A DNA stretch of 64,000 nucleotides from Iamia sp. SCSIO 61187 (GTDB lineage Bacteria > Actinomycetota > Acidimicrobiia > Acidimicrobiales > Iamiaceae): contig NZ_CP050948.1 of the NCBI RefSeq assembly GCF_019443745.1, positions 1,736,001-1,800,000 on the forward strand, written 5' to 3'. A program made the position numbers and the translations under genes. The first letter of the stretch is position 1. Each line of letters opens with the position of its first letter. Below the pieces are notes generated by a model, which made no database searches, was not told the origin of the DNA, and saw only the letters and a program-made list of their open reading frames with translations. Shown piece by piece: positions 28,350 through 35,664 of this stretch.

Positions 28350-29051
28350 TCAAGGACCGGTGCCGGGAGAGCGGACCCGGTCCCCGCGCTCGGGGATCCC
28401 GGCGCGGACCGGGTGCCAGCGGCCGTCGCGCCGGAGGTCGTACGTGGCGAAGGCACAGGGGATCCCATGGGCCCGCATCGGGTCGGGGGAGTCCATCAGG
28501 TGGAAGTGCAGGTGCGGTGCGGTCGAGTTCCCGCTGTGGCCGAGCCGCCCGACCACGTCCCCGACGACGACCTGCTGGCCCGGGACCACGACGACGCTGC
28601 CCGGCGCGAGGTGGGCGTAGACCGCGAACACGTGGGCGGTGCGGACGATCACGTGGTTCCCGGCGAGCTGCACCGGGTCGATCGACCCTGACCGCGCCGC
28701 GAACCGGAGCGTGGTCCGCAGGACGGCCCACGCCTCGCGGAGGACGTGGATCCACCCGCGCTCCGGCTCACCGTCGACCGCTGCGACCACCTCGCCCCCG
28801 AGGGCGGCGTGGACGGGCTCACCCCACCCGTAGCAGTCCTGGGTTCGCCCCCCGACGAGGATCCACCGCAGCGCCCCGGCGGGGTGGACGCGCCCGCCGT
28901 GCCGGTCGTCGGTGCGGAGGAGGTCGTAGGCGTAGCGCTGCCCCATCACGTCGGTGCCGTGGCTCGGGATCCGCTCCGCCGGCGTGCGCTCGACGGTCCA
29001 CTCGCCGCGCAGAGGGAGGTCGACGACGGTGGGGTGGTCGAGCTCACCCAC
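28350..29051 (-). CDS. M23-like (LytM) metallopeptidase-domain protein
   Basis: The 233-residue protein has the C-terminal half of an M23 domain: VYAHLAPGSVVVVPGQQV, GDVVGRLGHSGNSTAPHLHFH. The HLHFH metal/catalytic motif is present. The first zinc ligand motif HxxxD of active lysostaphin-type enzymes is not clear, so activity is uncertain. No signal peptide is visible, so a cytosolic or non-canonical role is possible. The start is tentative (GTG 29051); the next upstream stretch lacks a good start. Confidence 0.68.
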   Translation of the reverse strand: MGELDHPTVVDLPLRGEWTVERTPAERIPSHGTDVMGQRYAYDLLRTDDRHGGRVHPAGALRWILVGGRTQDCYGWGEPVHAALGGEVVAAVDGEPERGWIHVLREAWAVLRTTLRFAARSGSIDPVQLAGNHVIVRTAHVFAVYAHLAPGSVVVVPGQQVVVGDVVGRLGHSGNSTAPHLHFHLMDSPDPMRAHGIPCAFATYDLRRDGRWHPVRAGIPERGDRVRSPGTGP

Positions 29052-29238
29052 GGCGAACGGCCACCGTGGCGACGGGGTGCGATCCGGCGGGCATGCCCCT
29101 CCGAGGGTAGGACCGGGCGGGCCTCGACCGCAGGGCTCGTCGGGCTCGCTCGCCCGGCGGGTCCGGTACGGTGGGGGGCGAGATCCCCACGCTCTGGTGC
29201 TCCCCGTGACGTGGCCTGTGCGGCTGAGGAGCGGTGCC

Positions 29239-29310
29239 ATGACCAGACACGTCGACGGGGATCGGGCTCGCCGCCGACCGCGGCCCCCAGGAGCCGGGGC
29301 GGGAGCGTGA
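29239..29310 (+). CDS. 23-residue Arg/Pro-rich leader peptide (putative)
   Basis: ATG 29239 has a good ribosome binding site (GAGGAG, 7 nt spacing) and opens a 23-codon frame coding MTRHVDGDRARRRPRPPGAG and three further residues. Its TGA overlaps the GTG start of the GAF-ANTAR gene by 4 bp. It may couple translation to that gene. The peptide is Arg/Pro-rich and could be a ribosome-stalling leader. This is inference from context only. Confidence 0.4.
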   Translation: MTRHVDGDRARRRPRPPGAGAGA

Positions 29311-30011
29311 CCGACGCCGGCCGGAGGGCCCACGTCCTGGAGCGCCTGGCGTTCCACCAGGTCGCCCAGGACCACGTCGGCCGGTCGCTGTGCTCCACCG
29401 CGGTCGACGTGGTCCAGGTGCCCGGTGCCGCCCTCATGCTCGTCGACGACGCCGGCACCGTGCACCCCGTCGGGGTCCACGGCGAGGTCATGGAGGCGGT
29501 CGAGGACCTCCAACAGGTCCACGGCGAGGGGCCGTGCATCGACGCCCACCACCTCGGTGCGCCCGTCGGCGAACCGGACCTGGCCCGCCCGAGCACCCCG
29601 CGGTGGGTCGGGTTCACGCCGCTCGCGGTCGAGGCCGGGGCCCGGGCGATGTTCGGGTACCCCCTCCGCATCGGGTCGACGTGCATCGGTGCGCTCAACC
29701 TGTGCGCCGAGCGGACCGGGCCCCTCTCCGGCGACCAGCACCGCGACGCCCTGCTCCTGGCCGACGTGGCCGTCACGACCCTCCTGGCGGCGGGGCCCGA
29801 CGGCGCGCCCGACCGTCTGACGCGGTCGCTGGTCGACGACGACACCGGGCAGCTGGTGGTGCACCAGGCCACCGGGATGGTGGCCGTCCAGGTCGGGACC
29901 GACGTGGGCGACGCCCTGGCCCGGCTCCGCGCCCACGCCTTCGTGACCGGTCGCCGCCTCAGCGCCGTCGCCCAGGACGTGGTCGCCCGACGTCTCCGCC
30001 TCGAGCCGTGA
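29307..30011 (+). CDS. GAF-ANTAR transcription antitermination regulator
   Basis: The 234-residue protein has a GAF sensor (about residues 15-150, ending in GYPLRIGSTCIGALNL) and a C-terminal ANTAR domain (about 175-230, QATGMVAVQVGTDVGDALARL then GRRLSAVAQDVV). ANTAR binds paired hexaloop RNA hairpins to prevent termination. The ligand is unknown. Start GTG 29307 is preferred because it overlaps the leader stop (GTGA) and has GGGAGC just upstream. A second GAF-ANTAR gene follows 70 bp downstream. Confidence 0.83.
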   Translation: MTDAGRRAHVLERLAFHQVAQDHVGRSLCSTAVDVVQVPGAALMLVDDAGTVHPVGVHGEVMEAVEDLQQVHGEGPCIDAHHLGAPVGEPDLARPSTPRWVGFTPLAVEAGARAMFGYPLRIGSTCIGALNLCAERTGPLSGDQHRDALLLADVAVTTLLAAGPDGAPDRLTRSLVDDDTGQLVVHQATGMVAVQVGTDVGDALARLRAHAFVTGRRLSAVAQDVVARRLRLEP

Positions 30012-30081
30012 GGGGCCGGGGGCCCGTCTATCCTGCTCGGGTGCGGGCCGATGGTCGGGCGGGCCGATCCAGGAGGCGTGG

Positions 30082-30804
30082 GTGACGCAGCGAGAGGACC
30101 TGCTGGCGCGGACCATGGTGGACCTCGCCGACTCGCTCGTCGACGACTTCGACGTCGTCGACCTGCTGACCATCCTCACCGACCGGTGCATCGAGCTGCT
30201 CGGCGTCTCCGCCAGCGGCATCGTGCTGAGGGACCCGACCGGCGCCCTCCGGGTGATGCTGTCGTCGAGCGACGCCATGCACCTCCTCGAGCTGTTCGAG
30301 CTCCAGGCCGCCGAGGGCCCCTGCCTCGAGTGCGTGCACGACGGCCGCTCGCTCGTCAACGTCGTCCTGGCCGCCGCCGGCGACCGCTGGCCCCGCTTCG
30401 CCCCCCTGGCCTCCGAGGCCGGATTCCGCACCGTCCACGCCTTCCCGATGCGGCTCCGGGGCGAGGTCATCGGCGCCCTCAACCTGTTCAGCGTCGACGA
30501 TGGCGTGCTGAGCGACGCCGACGCCCGGATGGCGCAGGCCCTGACCGACGTGGCGACGATCAGCATCCTCCAGCACCGCATCGCCTCCGAGGCCCAGACC
30601 CTCAACGCCCAGCTGAACCACGCCCTCCAGAGCCGGATCCGGATCGAGCAGGTCAAGGGGATGGTGGCCGAGCAGGGGGGCCTCGCGATGGACCGGGCCT
30701 TCGACCTCCTGCGGGACCACGCCCGGAGCCACAACCGCCGCCTCGTCGAGGTGGCCGAGGCCGTGATCGCCGGCACGGCCACAGCAGCGTCGCTCGGGCG
30801 GTGA
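30082..30804 (+). CDS. GAF-ANTAR regulator, second copy
   Basis: The 240-residue protein has a GAF domain (about residues 10-165; EGPCLECVHDGRSLVNV, FPMRLRGEVIGALNLFS) and ANTAR (about 175-235; RIRIEQVKGMVAEQGGLAMD, NRRLVEVAEAVI). It is a clearer match to mycobacterial and streptomycete GAF-ANTAR proteins than its neighbour. The GTG start has AGGAGG 6 nt upstream. TATCCT at 30031-30036 could be its -10, giving a leader of about 40 nt. It is convergent with the sigma-factor gene. Confidence 0.87.
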   Translation: MTQREDLLARTMVDLADSLVDDFDVVDLLTILTDRCIELLGVSASGIVLRDPTGALRVMLSSSDAMHLLELFELQAAEGPCLECVHDGRSLVNVVLAAAGDRWPRFAPLASEAGFRTVHAFPMRLRGEVIGALNLFSVDDGVLSDADARMAQALTDVATISILQHRIASEAQTLNAQLNHALQSRIRIEQVKGMVAEQGGLAMDRAFDLLRDHARSHNRRLVEVAEAVIAGTATAASLGR

Positions 30805-30867
30805 GGCGCCGCCCCGGCGCGGGCCTCCTCCCCGCGGCCCCCGTCGCCGCGCCCGCGGCGCGATCGC

Positions 30868-31638
30868 TCAGCCGTCCCCGGCGCGGCGCGCTCGGCCGGC
30901 CGGCCGGCCGGGCACGGGACCGTCGACGACGTCCATCCGGCTGCGGAGGCGGCGGATCGCCGAGCTGAGCAGGCGCGACACGTGCATCTGGCTCATGTGC
31001 AGGGCCTCGCCGACCTCTCGCTGCGAGCGGCCCTCGAAGTAGTACTGGAGCAGCACGCGGCGGTCGTCGGGGGTCAGGGCGTCCAGCGCGTCGGGGAGGT
31101 CCACCCTGGTCTCGGCCTGGTGGAAGCCCTCGTCGGCCACGGCGAGGTCGATCGGCAGGTCGGGGCCCCGGGCGGCCGGCGCGTCGAGCGACTGGGTGAT
31201 CCGTCCCCGGAGCGCGGCCTGGGCGTCGGCGAGGTCCGAGGGGGCGAGGCCCAGCTCGGCGGCCAGCTCGGCCTGGGTCGCGGTGCGTCCGGCGATGCGG
31301 GCGTCGAGGCGCGCCTCGGCGCGGGCGAGCGAGGTGGCGACGGCGTGGGCCCGACGGGGCACGCGCAACGCCCAGTCGTTGTCGCGGTGGTGGCGCTTGA
31401 GGGCGCCGATGATGGTCGGCGTGGCGAACCCGACGAAGGGGATCGACCGCTCGCACTCGAAGCGCTCGAGGGCGCCGATCAGCGCCACCAGGGCCACCTG
31501 GCGCAGGTCGTCGAGGGGCTCGCCGTGGTGGAAGGCCCGTCGGGCCAGGCTGTGGGAGTAGGGCGTGTAGTCCTCGATCAGGGCGTCGCGCAACGGTCGG
31601 GCCCGCGTCCGCTCGTAGGTGACGTGCCACAGCCACAC
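30868..31638 (-). CDS. SigB/SigF-type RNA polymerase sigma factor
   Basis: The roughly 256-residue protein contains sigma region 2 (LDDLRQVALVALIGALERF then IPFVGFATPTIIGALKRH), region 3 (QAELAAELGL) and region 4 (LLQYYFEGRSQREVGEALHMSQMHVSRLLSSAI). This is the SigB/F/G group that controls general stress responses. It lies just downstream of an RsbW-like kinase gene that would hold it inactive. The start GTG 31638 is tentative; the frame continues upstream without a good start and the ribosome binding site is weak. Confidence 0.85.
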   Translation of the reverse strand: MWLWHVTYERTRARPLRDALIEDYTPYSHSLARRAFHHGEPLDDLRQVALVALIGALERFECERSIPFVGFATPTIIGALKRHHRDNDWALRVPRRAHAVATSLARAEARLDARIAGRTATQAELAAELGLAPSDLADAQAALRGRITQSLDAPAARGPDLPIDLAVADEGFHQAETRVDLPDALDALTPDDRRVLLQYYFEGRSQREVGEALHMSQMHVSRLLSSAIRRLRSRMDVVDGPVPGRPAGRARRAGDG

Positions 31639-31687
31639 CCCGGGGTCGACGGCGATGGCCCGCTCCTCGCCGTCGCCGTCGCCGGCG

Positions 31688-32164
31688 TCAGGCGCGCCGC
31701 AGCGGGTCGGCGCGGGGGCCGAGCGGACGGGCGGCCTGGGCACCCGGGCCGCACCCGTCCACCAGCCGGAGGGGACGCTGCTCCTCGACCTCGGCCCAGA
31801 CCGTCTTGCCCGAGCCGCCCTCGCGGCGGACGCCCCAGGTCCGGGAGAGGGTGGCGACGATGGCGAGGCCGTGGCCCCGGGTCCCGTTCTCGTAGGGGTC
31901 GACCGGCCCCGGGCTCCGGGGGTCCTCGTCCGCCACGGCGATCTCCATGCGCCGGTGGCCGACCTGGGTGAGCGTGACGATCGGCGCGGTCCCGGCGTGG
32001 ACGATGGCGTTGGTGACCAGCTCCGACGCCACCACCTCGACGTCGAACTGGTCGCGGAACCCGACGCGGCGGGCGAAGCCGACGACGATCGCCCGCAGAT
32101 CGCCCAGCGAGCCCAGCTCGGCGGGCACCTCGATCTCGATGGGGGGCAGGTCGACGTCGGACAT
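31688..32164 (-). CDS. RsbW-like anti-sigma ATPase/serine kinase
   Basis: The 158-residue protein has a GHKL ATPase fold: DVEVVASELVTNAIVHAG (N-box), MEIAVADEDPRSPG (G1), and GTRGHGLAIVATLSRTWG (G2). Such proteins bind SigB/F and release it when phosphorylating or binding an antagonist. The gene precedes the sigma gene (49 bp gap), so the pair is probably co-transcribed. No RsbV-type antagonist is seen in the window. The start is ATG 32164; the upstream extension to 32542 reads across the opposite small gene. Confidence 0.85.
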   Translation of the reverse strand: MSDVDLPPIEIEVPAELGSLGDLRAIVVGFARRVGFRDQFDVEVVASELVTNAIVHAGTAPIVTLTQVGHRRMEIAVADEDPRSPGPVDPYENGTRGHGLAIVATLSRTWGVRREGGSGKTVWAEVEEQRPLRLVDGCGPGAQAARPLGPRADPLRRA

Positions 32165-32228
32165 CCACCTGCTGACCTCGCCCGGGCGCAGGCCGGTGAC
32201 GCAGATCCGGCGCGCGTCGGCCCCGTCT

Positions 32229-32253
32229 GGTTGAACGGGCGCGACGGGGGATA
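32229..32253 (+). promoter_or_regulatory. SigB/SigF-like promoter of the small gene
   Basis: GGTT (32229-32232) and GGGATA (32248-32253) are 15 bp apart, close to the GGTTT/GGGTAT pattern of actinobacterial stress sigma factors. The gene start follows after 10 nt. A stress sigma gene lies next door. Confidence 0.45.
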
Positions 32254-32263
32254 GGCGCGGTAC

Positions 32264-32458
32264 GTGGACGTCCTCGTCATCGCCGTCGGTCGCCGGTGGG
32301 CCGTGCAGCGCGAGCGCGAGGCGGTGCCCCTCGCCCGCTTCGACGCCTTGGACGAGGCGGTGGAGTACGGCCGGATGCTCGCCGACGCCTGCGGGTCGAG
32401 GGTGGTGCTCGCCGAGGCGGCCCGGCGTCGCACCTCGGGACGACGCCGGACCGTCTGA
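32264..32458 (+). CDS. Small DUF2188-like protein
   Basis: The 64-residue protein has VIAVGRRWAVQRE, then FDALDEAVEYGRMLADACG and SRVVLAE, the beta-beta-alpha-beta pattern of DUF2188 stress-related small proteins, here with a basic tail. The start is GTG 32264. A SigB/F-like promoter precedes it. Function is unknown. Confidence 0.6.
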   Translation: MDVLVIAVGRRWAVQREREAVPLARFDALDEAVEYGRMLADACGSRVVLAEAARRRTSGRRRTV

Positions 32459-32490
32459 GCTCCCGGCGACGTCGCCGGCCCGACCGGGCC

Positions 32491-32514
32491 CGAACGTCAC
32501 CGTTCGGTCACAGC
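32491..32514 (+). promoter_or_regulatory. 11-bp direct repeat, PhoP/MtrA-type response-regulator box
   Basis: TCACCGT (32497-32503), TCGG, then TCACAGC (32508-32514) repeat with an 11-bp period. This matches the known mycobacterial PhoP box layout TCACAGC-N4-TCACAGC and the GTCAC core of MtrA sites. An inverted repeat CGAACG-TCAC-CGTTCG (32491-32506) overlaps it. It lies 68 bp before the OmpR-family regulator gene and may serve autoregulation. Confidence 0.5.
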
Positions 32515-32552
32515 CACGGAGGGAGGGAGCCCCCTCCGTCATGCGTCCTCCC

Positions 32553-32558
32553 TAAGGT
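32553..32558 (+). promoter_or_regulatory. -10 box of the response-regulator operon
   Basis: TAAGGT lies 24 nt before ATG 32583. The leader holds a strong ribosome binding site (GAGGAGG, 32572-32578). No good -35 is present, as expected for an activated promoter. Confidence 0.4.
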
Positions 32559-32582
32559 GGCGCGACAGGAAGAGGAGGCCCG

Positions 32583-33260
32583 ATGACCCACCGCGTGCTG
32601 GTGGTCGAGGATGACCCGTCGGTGCGGGAGGCCGTCACCCTCGTGCTCGAGGCGGCGGACTTCGAGGTCGACACCGCCGCGGACGGCCAGATCGCCCTGG
32701 ACCGCCTCGACGGCATGGGCTGGGACCTGGTGATCCTCGACCTGATGCTGCCGTCGGTCGACGGGTTCGCGGTGTGCCGGGCCATCCGCTCCCGCAGCAC
32801 GGTGCCGATCATCATGCTGACCGCCCGGGCCGACACCGCCGACGTGGTGGCCGGCCTCGAGATGGGGGCCGACGACTACGTGACCAAGCCCTTCGAGCCG
32901 TCGGAGCTGGCCGCCCGGGCCCGGGCCGCCGTGCGCCGGGCCGTGGAGTCGGTGCCGCCGCAGTGGACGGCCCGCGACCTCGAGATCGACGAGGAGGCCT
33001 TCACCGTCCAGCGCGGCGGCGACGAGCTCCCGCTGTCGGCGACCGAGACGCGCCTGCTGGTGGCCCTGGCCTCGCGCCCGGGCCAGGTCCTCTCGCGCGA
33101 GGCCCTGCTGGAGAGGGTCTGGGGCTACGACTACCTGGGCGACTCCCGCCTGGTCGACATGGCCGTCCTGCGCCTGCGGACGAAGCTGGGAGAGCCCGCC
33201 GACGGCGTGCCCTACATCGAGACGGTCCGCTCCGTGGGGTACCGGTTCAACCGTGGGTGA
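32583..33260 (+). CDS. OmpR-family response regulator (MtrA/CseB-like)
   Basis: The 225-residue protein has a receiver with acidic pair D10/D11, phospho-acceptor D53 and Lys102, then a winged-helix DNA-binding domain (LSATETRLLVALASRPGQVL, LLERVWGYDYLGDSRLVDM). It is phosphorylated by the kinase encoded next and binds direct repeats. The stop overlaps the kinase start by 8 bp. The start is ATG 32583 after GAGGAGG. Confidence 0.92.
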   Translation: MTHRVLVVEDDPSVREAVTLVLEAADFEVDTAADGQIALDRLDGMGWDLVILDLMLPSVDGFAVCRAIRSRSTVPIIMLTARADTADVVAGLEMGADDYVTKPFEPSELAARARAAVRRAVESVPPQWTARDLEIDEEAFTVQRGGDELPLSATETRLLVALASRPGQVLSREALLERVWGYDYLGDSRLVDMAVLRLRTKLGEPADGVPYIETVRSVGYRFNRG

Positions 33261-34677
33261 GAGCCGCCGGCTGCGGCCCCACCGCTTCCGGCGCCGGCTG
33301 ACGGCGGCGTTCCTCCTCGTGGCCGCGGTCAGCTCCGGCGCGCTGGCCGTGCTGACCTACGCGGTGACGAGCGAGTACCGGCAGCGGAGCTTCGAGAGCA
33401 TGTCCCACGACGAGGTGCAGATCGCCCTCGCCCTCGCCCCCACCGAGCTCGACGACCAGAGCTTCGAGCGGATGCAGAGCGCCTACGAGAAGCGCTCCGG
33501 GACCGACACGGTGGCGTTCCTGGGGGGGCGCACCTACACCTCGGCCCGGACGCTCACGCGGGCCGACGTCCCCGACGAGGTGGTGTCGGGACCGGCTGAC
33601 GAGCTGGCCACGGCGCGGACCAGACGGGAGGGCCACGACTACCTCGTCGTGGGCGGCGACGGACCCGACGGTGCCCGCTACGTCTTCTTCTTCGCCATGG
33701 ACCAGCTCGAGGACAGCCTCGAGGAGCTGCGCACCGTCCTCGTCGTCGGCTGGGTGCTGGTCGTCGCCCTGGCCGCCGCCGTCGGCCACCTGATCGCCCG
33801 CCGGACGCTGCGCCCGGTGCGCGACGCGGCCGAGGCGGCGACGGCGATCGCCGGTGGCCTGCTCGACACCCGCCTGCCGTCGGTGGGCGAGGACGAGTTC
33901 CGGGCGTGGGCGGACTCGTTCAACGACATGGCCGACGCCCTCGGCGCCAAGATCGACGAGCTGCGGCGGGCCGCGGCCCGGCAGCGCCAGTTCACCGCCG
34001 ACGTCGCCCACGACCTGCGGACCCCGCTGACCGGGATGGCCGTCAGCGCCGAGCTCCTCCAGAAGCAGATGGACGACCTCCCCGAGCCGTCCCGACGGGC
34101 GGCGACGGTGCTGGTGCGCGACGTCCAGAGGCTGCGGGAGCTGGTGCTCGACCTGCTCGAGCTGTCCCGGCTCGACGCCGCCGCCGACCCCGTCCGGCCC
34201 GAGACCCTGGACGTCGCGGCCGCCATCGAGACGACGCTCGACTCGGTCCCCCTGCCCCCCGGGGTGGGCGTGACCGTCTCGGTGGAGGACGGGCTCGCGG
34301 TGCACGCCGAGCGGGGACGGTTCCGGCGCATCGTGGCCAACATCGTGGGCAACTCCGCCGTCCACGGCGGCGCACGCATCTCCGTCGACGCCGTCCGCGA
34401 CGGTGACGCCGTGGCGATCCGGATCCACGACGACGGCCCCGGCATCGCCCCCGACCGGGCCGAGCGCGTGTTCGACCGGTTCTACAAGAGCGACGCCTCG
34501 CGGGCCCAGGGCGGGTCGGGCCTCGGCCTGGCCATCGCCCGCGAGCACGCTCGGGCGATGGGCGGTGACGTCGAGCTGGACGGTGGACCCGGGCGCGGGG
34601 CGACCTTCACCGTGCGCCTCCCGGCCGCCGCCCCCGATCGCGAGGGCGAGGCACCGGCGGTCGTGACCCACCTGTGA
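33253..34677 (+). CDS. Sensor histidine kinase of the MtrB/CseC type
   Basis: The 474-residue protein has two membrane helices (about residues 17-38 and 161-182) around a roughly 120-residue extracytoplasmic sensor. A HAMP domain follows, then the H-box DVAHDLRTPLTGM (His253) and the ATPase boxes N (NIVGNSAVHG), G1 (IHDDGPGIAP) and G2 (GGSGLGLAIA). It phosphorylates the regulator at 32583. The signal is unknown. Confidence 0.92.
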   Translation: MGESRRLRPHRFRRRLTAAFLLVAAVSSGALAVLTYAVTSEYRQRSFESMSHDEVQIALALAPTELDDQSFERMQSAYEKRSGTDTVAFLGGRTYTSARTLTRADVPDEVVSGPADELATARTRREGHDYLVVGGDGPDGARYVFFFAMDQLEDSLEELRTVLVVGWVLVVALAAAVGHLIARRTLRPVRDAAEAATAIAGGLLDTRLPSVGEDEFRAWADSFNDMADALGAKIDELRRAAARQRQFTADVAHDLRTPLTGMAVSAELLQKQMDDLPEPSRRAATVLVRDVQRLRELVLDLLELSRLDAAADPVRPETLDVAAAIETTLDSVPLPPGVGVTVSVEDGLAVHAERGRFRRIVANIVGNSAVHGGARISVDAVRDGDAVAIRIHDDGPGIAPDRAERVFDRFYKSDASRAQGGSGLGLAIAREHARAMGGDVELDGGPGRGATFTVRLPAAAPDREGEAPAVVTHL

Positions 34678-35138
34678 CCGTGCCCGGGCTCCGGTCCGGG
34701 AACGGTGCGCCGGTGCCCCCCTCCCCGGCGGTCGCCGCCGCCCCCGCCACGATCGTGGTGGTCGACACCGATCCCACCCTGCGCCGGGCCATCGCCGCCG
34801 CCCTCCTCCGGCGGGCCGTCCACCGGGTGATCGAGGCGGAGTCGGTCGCCGCCGCTCGGGCGGCGTGCGGGGCCGGTGCCGTCGACCTGGTCGCGGCGTC
34901 GGCCCGGCTCCCCGACGCCGGGGCCGAGGCCCTCTGCGCCGAGATGCGCCGGCACCGCGGCCCACCGGTCGTCGCCTACCGGGTCGGCGCCGCCGCCGAC
35001 GCGCACATCCGCTGGCTCGACGCCGGCGGCGCCGACTCCGTGGCGGGCGACGACCCGGTGCTCGTCGCCGCCCGCTGCGGCGCCGCCCTCCGCCGGGCCC
35101 GCACCCCGCCGCCGCCCTGGTCCCACCCCACCGGGTAG
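34674..35138 (+). CDS. Degenerate receiver-domain protein (pseudo-receiver)
   Basis: The 154-residue protein has a receiver-like fold: TIVVVDTDPTLRRAIAAALL at the start and LVAASARLPDAGAEALCAEM where LxxxDxxLPDxxG is expected. The phospho-acceptor aspartate is Ala/Ser and the conserved C-terminal lysine is missing, so it cannot be phosphorylated normally. No output domain is present. Its GTG start overlaps the kinase stop by 4 bp, so it belongs to the same operon and may modulate the kinase or regulator. Weak similarity makes the fold assignment tentative. Confidence 0.62.
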   Translation: MTVPGLRSGNGAPVPPSPAVAAAPATIVVVDTDPTLRRAIAAALLRRAVHRVIEAESVAAARAACGAGAVDLVAASARLPDAGAEALCAEMRRHRGPPVVAYRVGAAADAHIRWLDAGGADSVAGDDPVLVAARCGAALRRARTPPPPWSHPTG

Positions 35139-35147
35139 ATCGGGGGA

Positions 35148-35177
35148 TTCGGACCGGGATCTGTGTAGTACTACAGT
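35148..35177 (+). promoter_or_regulatory. marR-clc promoter with palindromic operator
   Basis: TTCGGA (35148-35153) and TACAGT (35172-35177) are 18 bp apart. The perfect palindrome TGTAGTACTACA (35164-35175) overlaps the -10. The GTG start follows 7 nt after the -10, giving a leaderless mRNA. The operator fits autorepression by the MarR protein. Confidence 0.6.
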
Positions 35178-35184
35178 CTTTGCC

Positions 35185-35664
35185 GTGCAGCACGGGAACC
35201 CGGCCCAGGGCGATGTCGTCGATGCCCTGCTGGTCGCGTCCCGGGCCCTGGTCGGCGTGGCCGCCCGCTCGCTGGCCGACATCGACGTCACCCTCCCGCA
35301 GTACCGCGCCCTCGTGGTCGTCGGGACCCGGCCGGCGGTGACGGTCGGCGACCTGGCGTCAGCCCTCGACATCCACCCGACCACGGCGACGCGCATGTGC
35401 GACCGCCTGGTGGCCAAGCGGCTGCTCCGCCGGGTGCACGCGGCGGGCGACCGGCGCGCCGTCGAGCTCCACGTCACCGCCGCCGGCCGGCGCCTCCTCC
35501 AGCGGGTCGTCGAGCGGCGTCGTCGCGACCTGGCCGTCATCGTCGATCGGTTGGGCCCGGACGTCGCCGAGTCCAGCGTGCGCTCCCTCACCGCCTTCGC
35601 CGAGGCCGCGGGGGAGGAGTCGCGCGCCCTCGATCCGCTCGGCTGGTCGGCGACGGGCTCGTGA
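35185..35664 (+). CDS. MarR-family transcriptional regulator
   Basis: The 159-residue protein has a MarR winged helix: LPQYRALVVVGTRPAVTVGDLA, HPTTATRMCDRLVAKRLLRRV (recognition helix) and wing DRRAVELHVTAAGR. It probably represses its own gene and the chloride channel gene, which starts inside its stop codon (GTGA). Start GTG 35185 follows the TACAGT box by 7 nt; an upstream extension to 34876 is a shadow. Confidence 0.88.
   Translation: MQHGNPAQGDVVDALLVASRALVGVAARSLADIDVTLPQYRALVVVGTRPAVTVGDLASALDIHPTTATRMCDRLVAKRLLRRVHAAGDRRAVELHVTAAGRRLLQRVVERRRRDLAVIVDRLGPDVAESSVRSLTAFAEAAGEESRALDPLGWSATGS

Noticed and set aside
28350-29051. Certain lysostaphin-type endopeptidase
   Set aside because: HLHFH is present, but the HxxxD zinc motif and a signal peptide are not clear; only the fold is called.
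28350-30782. 810-residue minus-strand frame
   Set aside because: Only the last 234 codons match the M23 family; the rest mirrors the two GAF-ANTAR genes.
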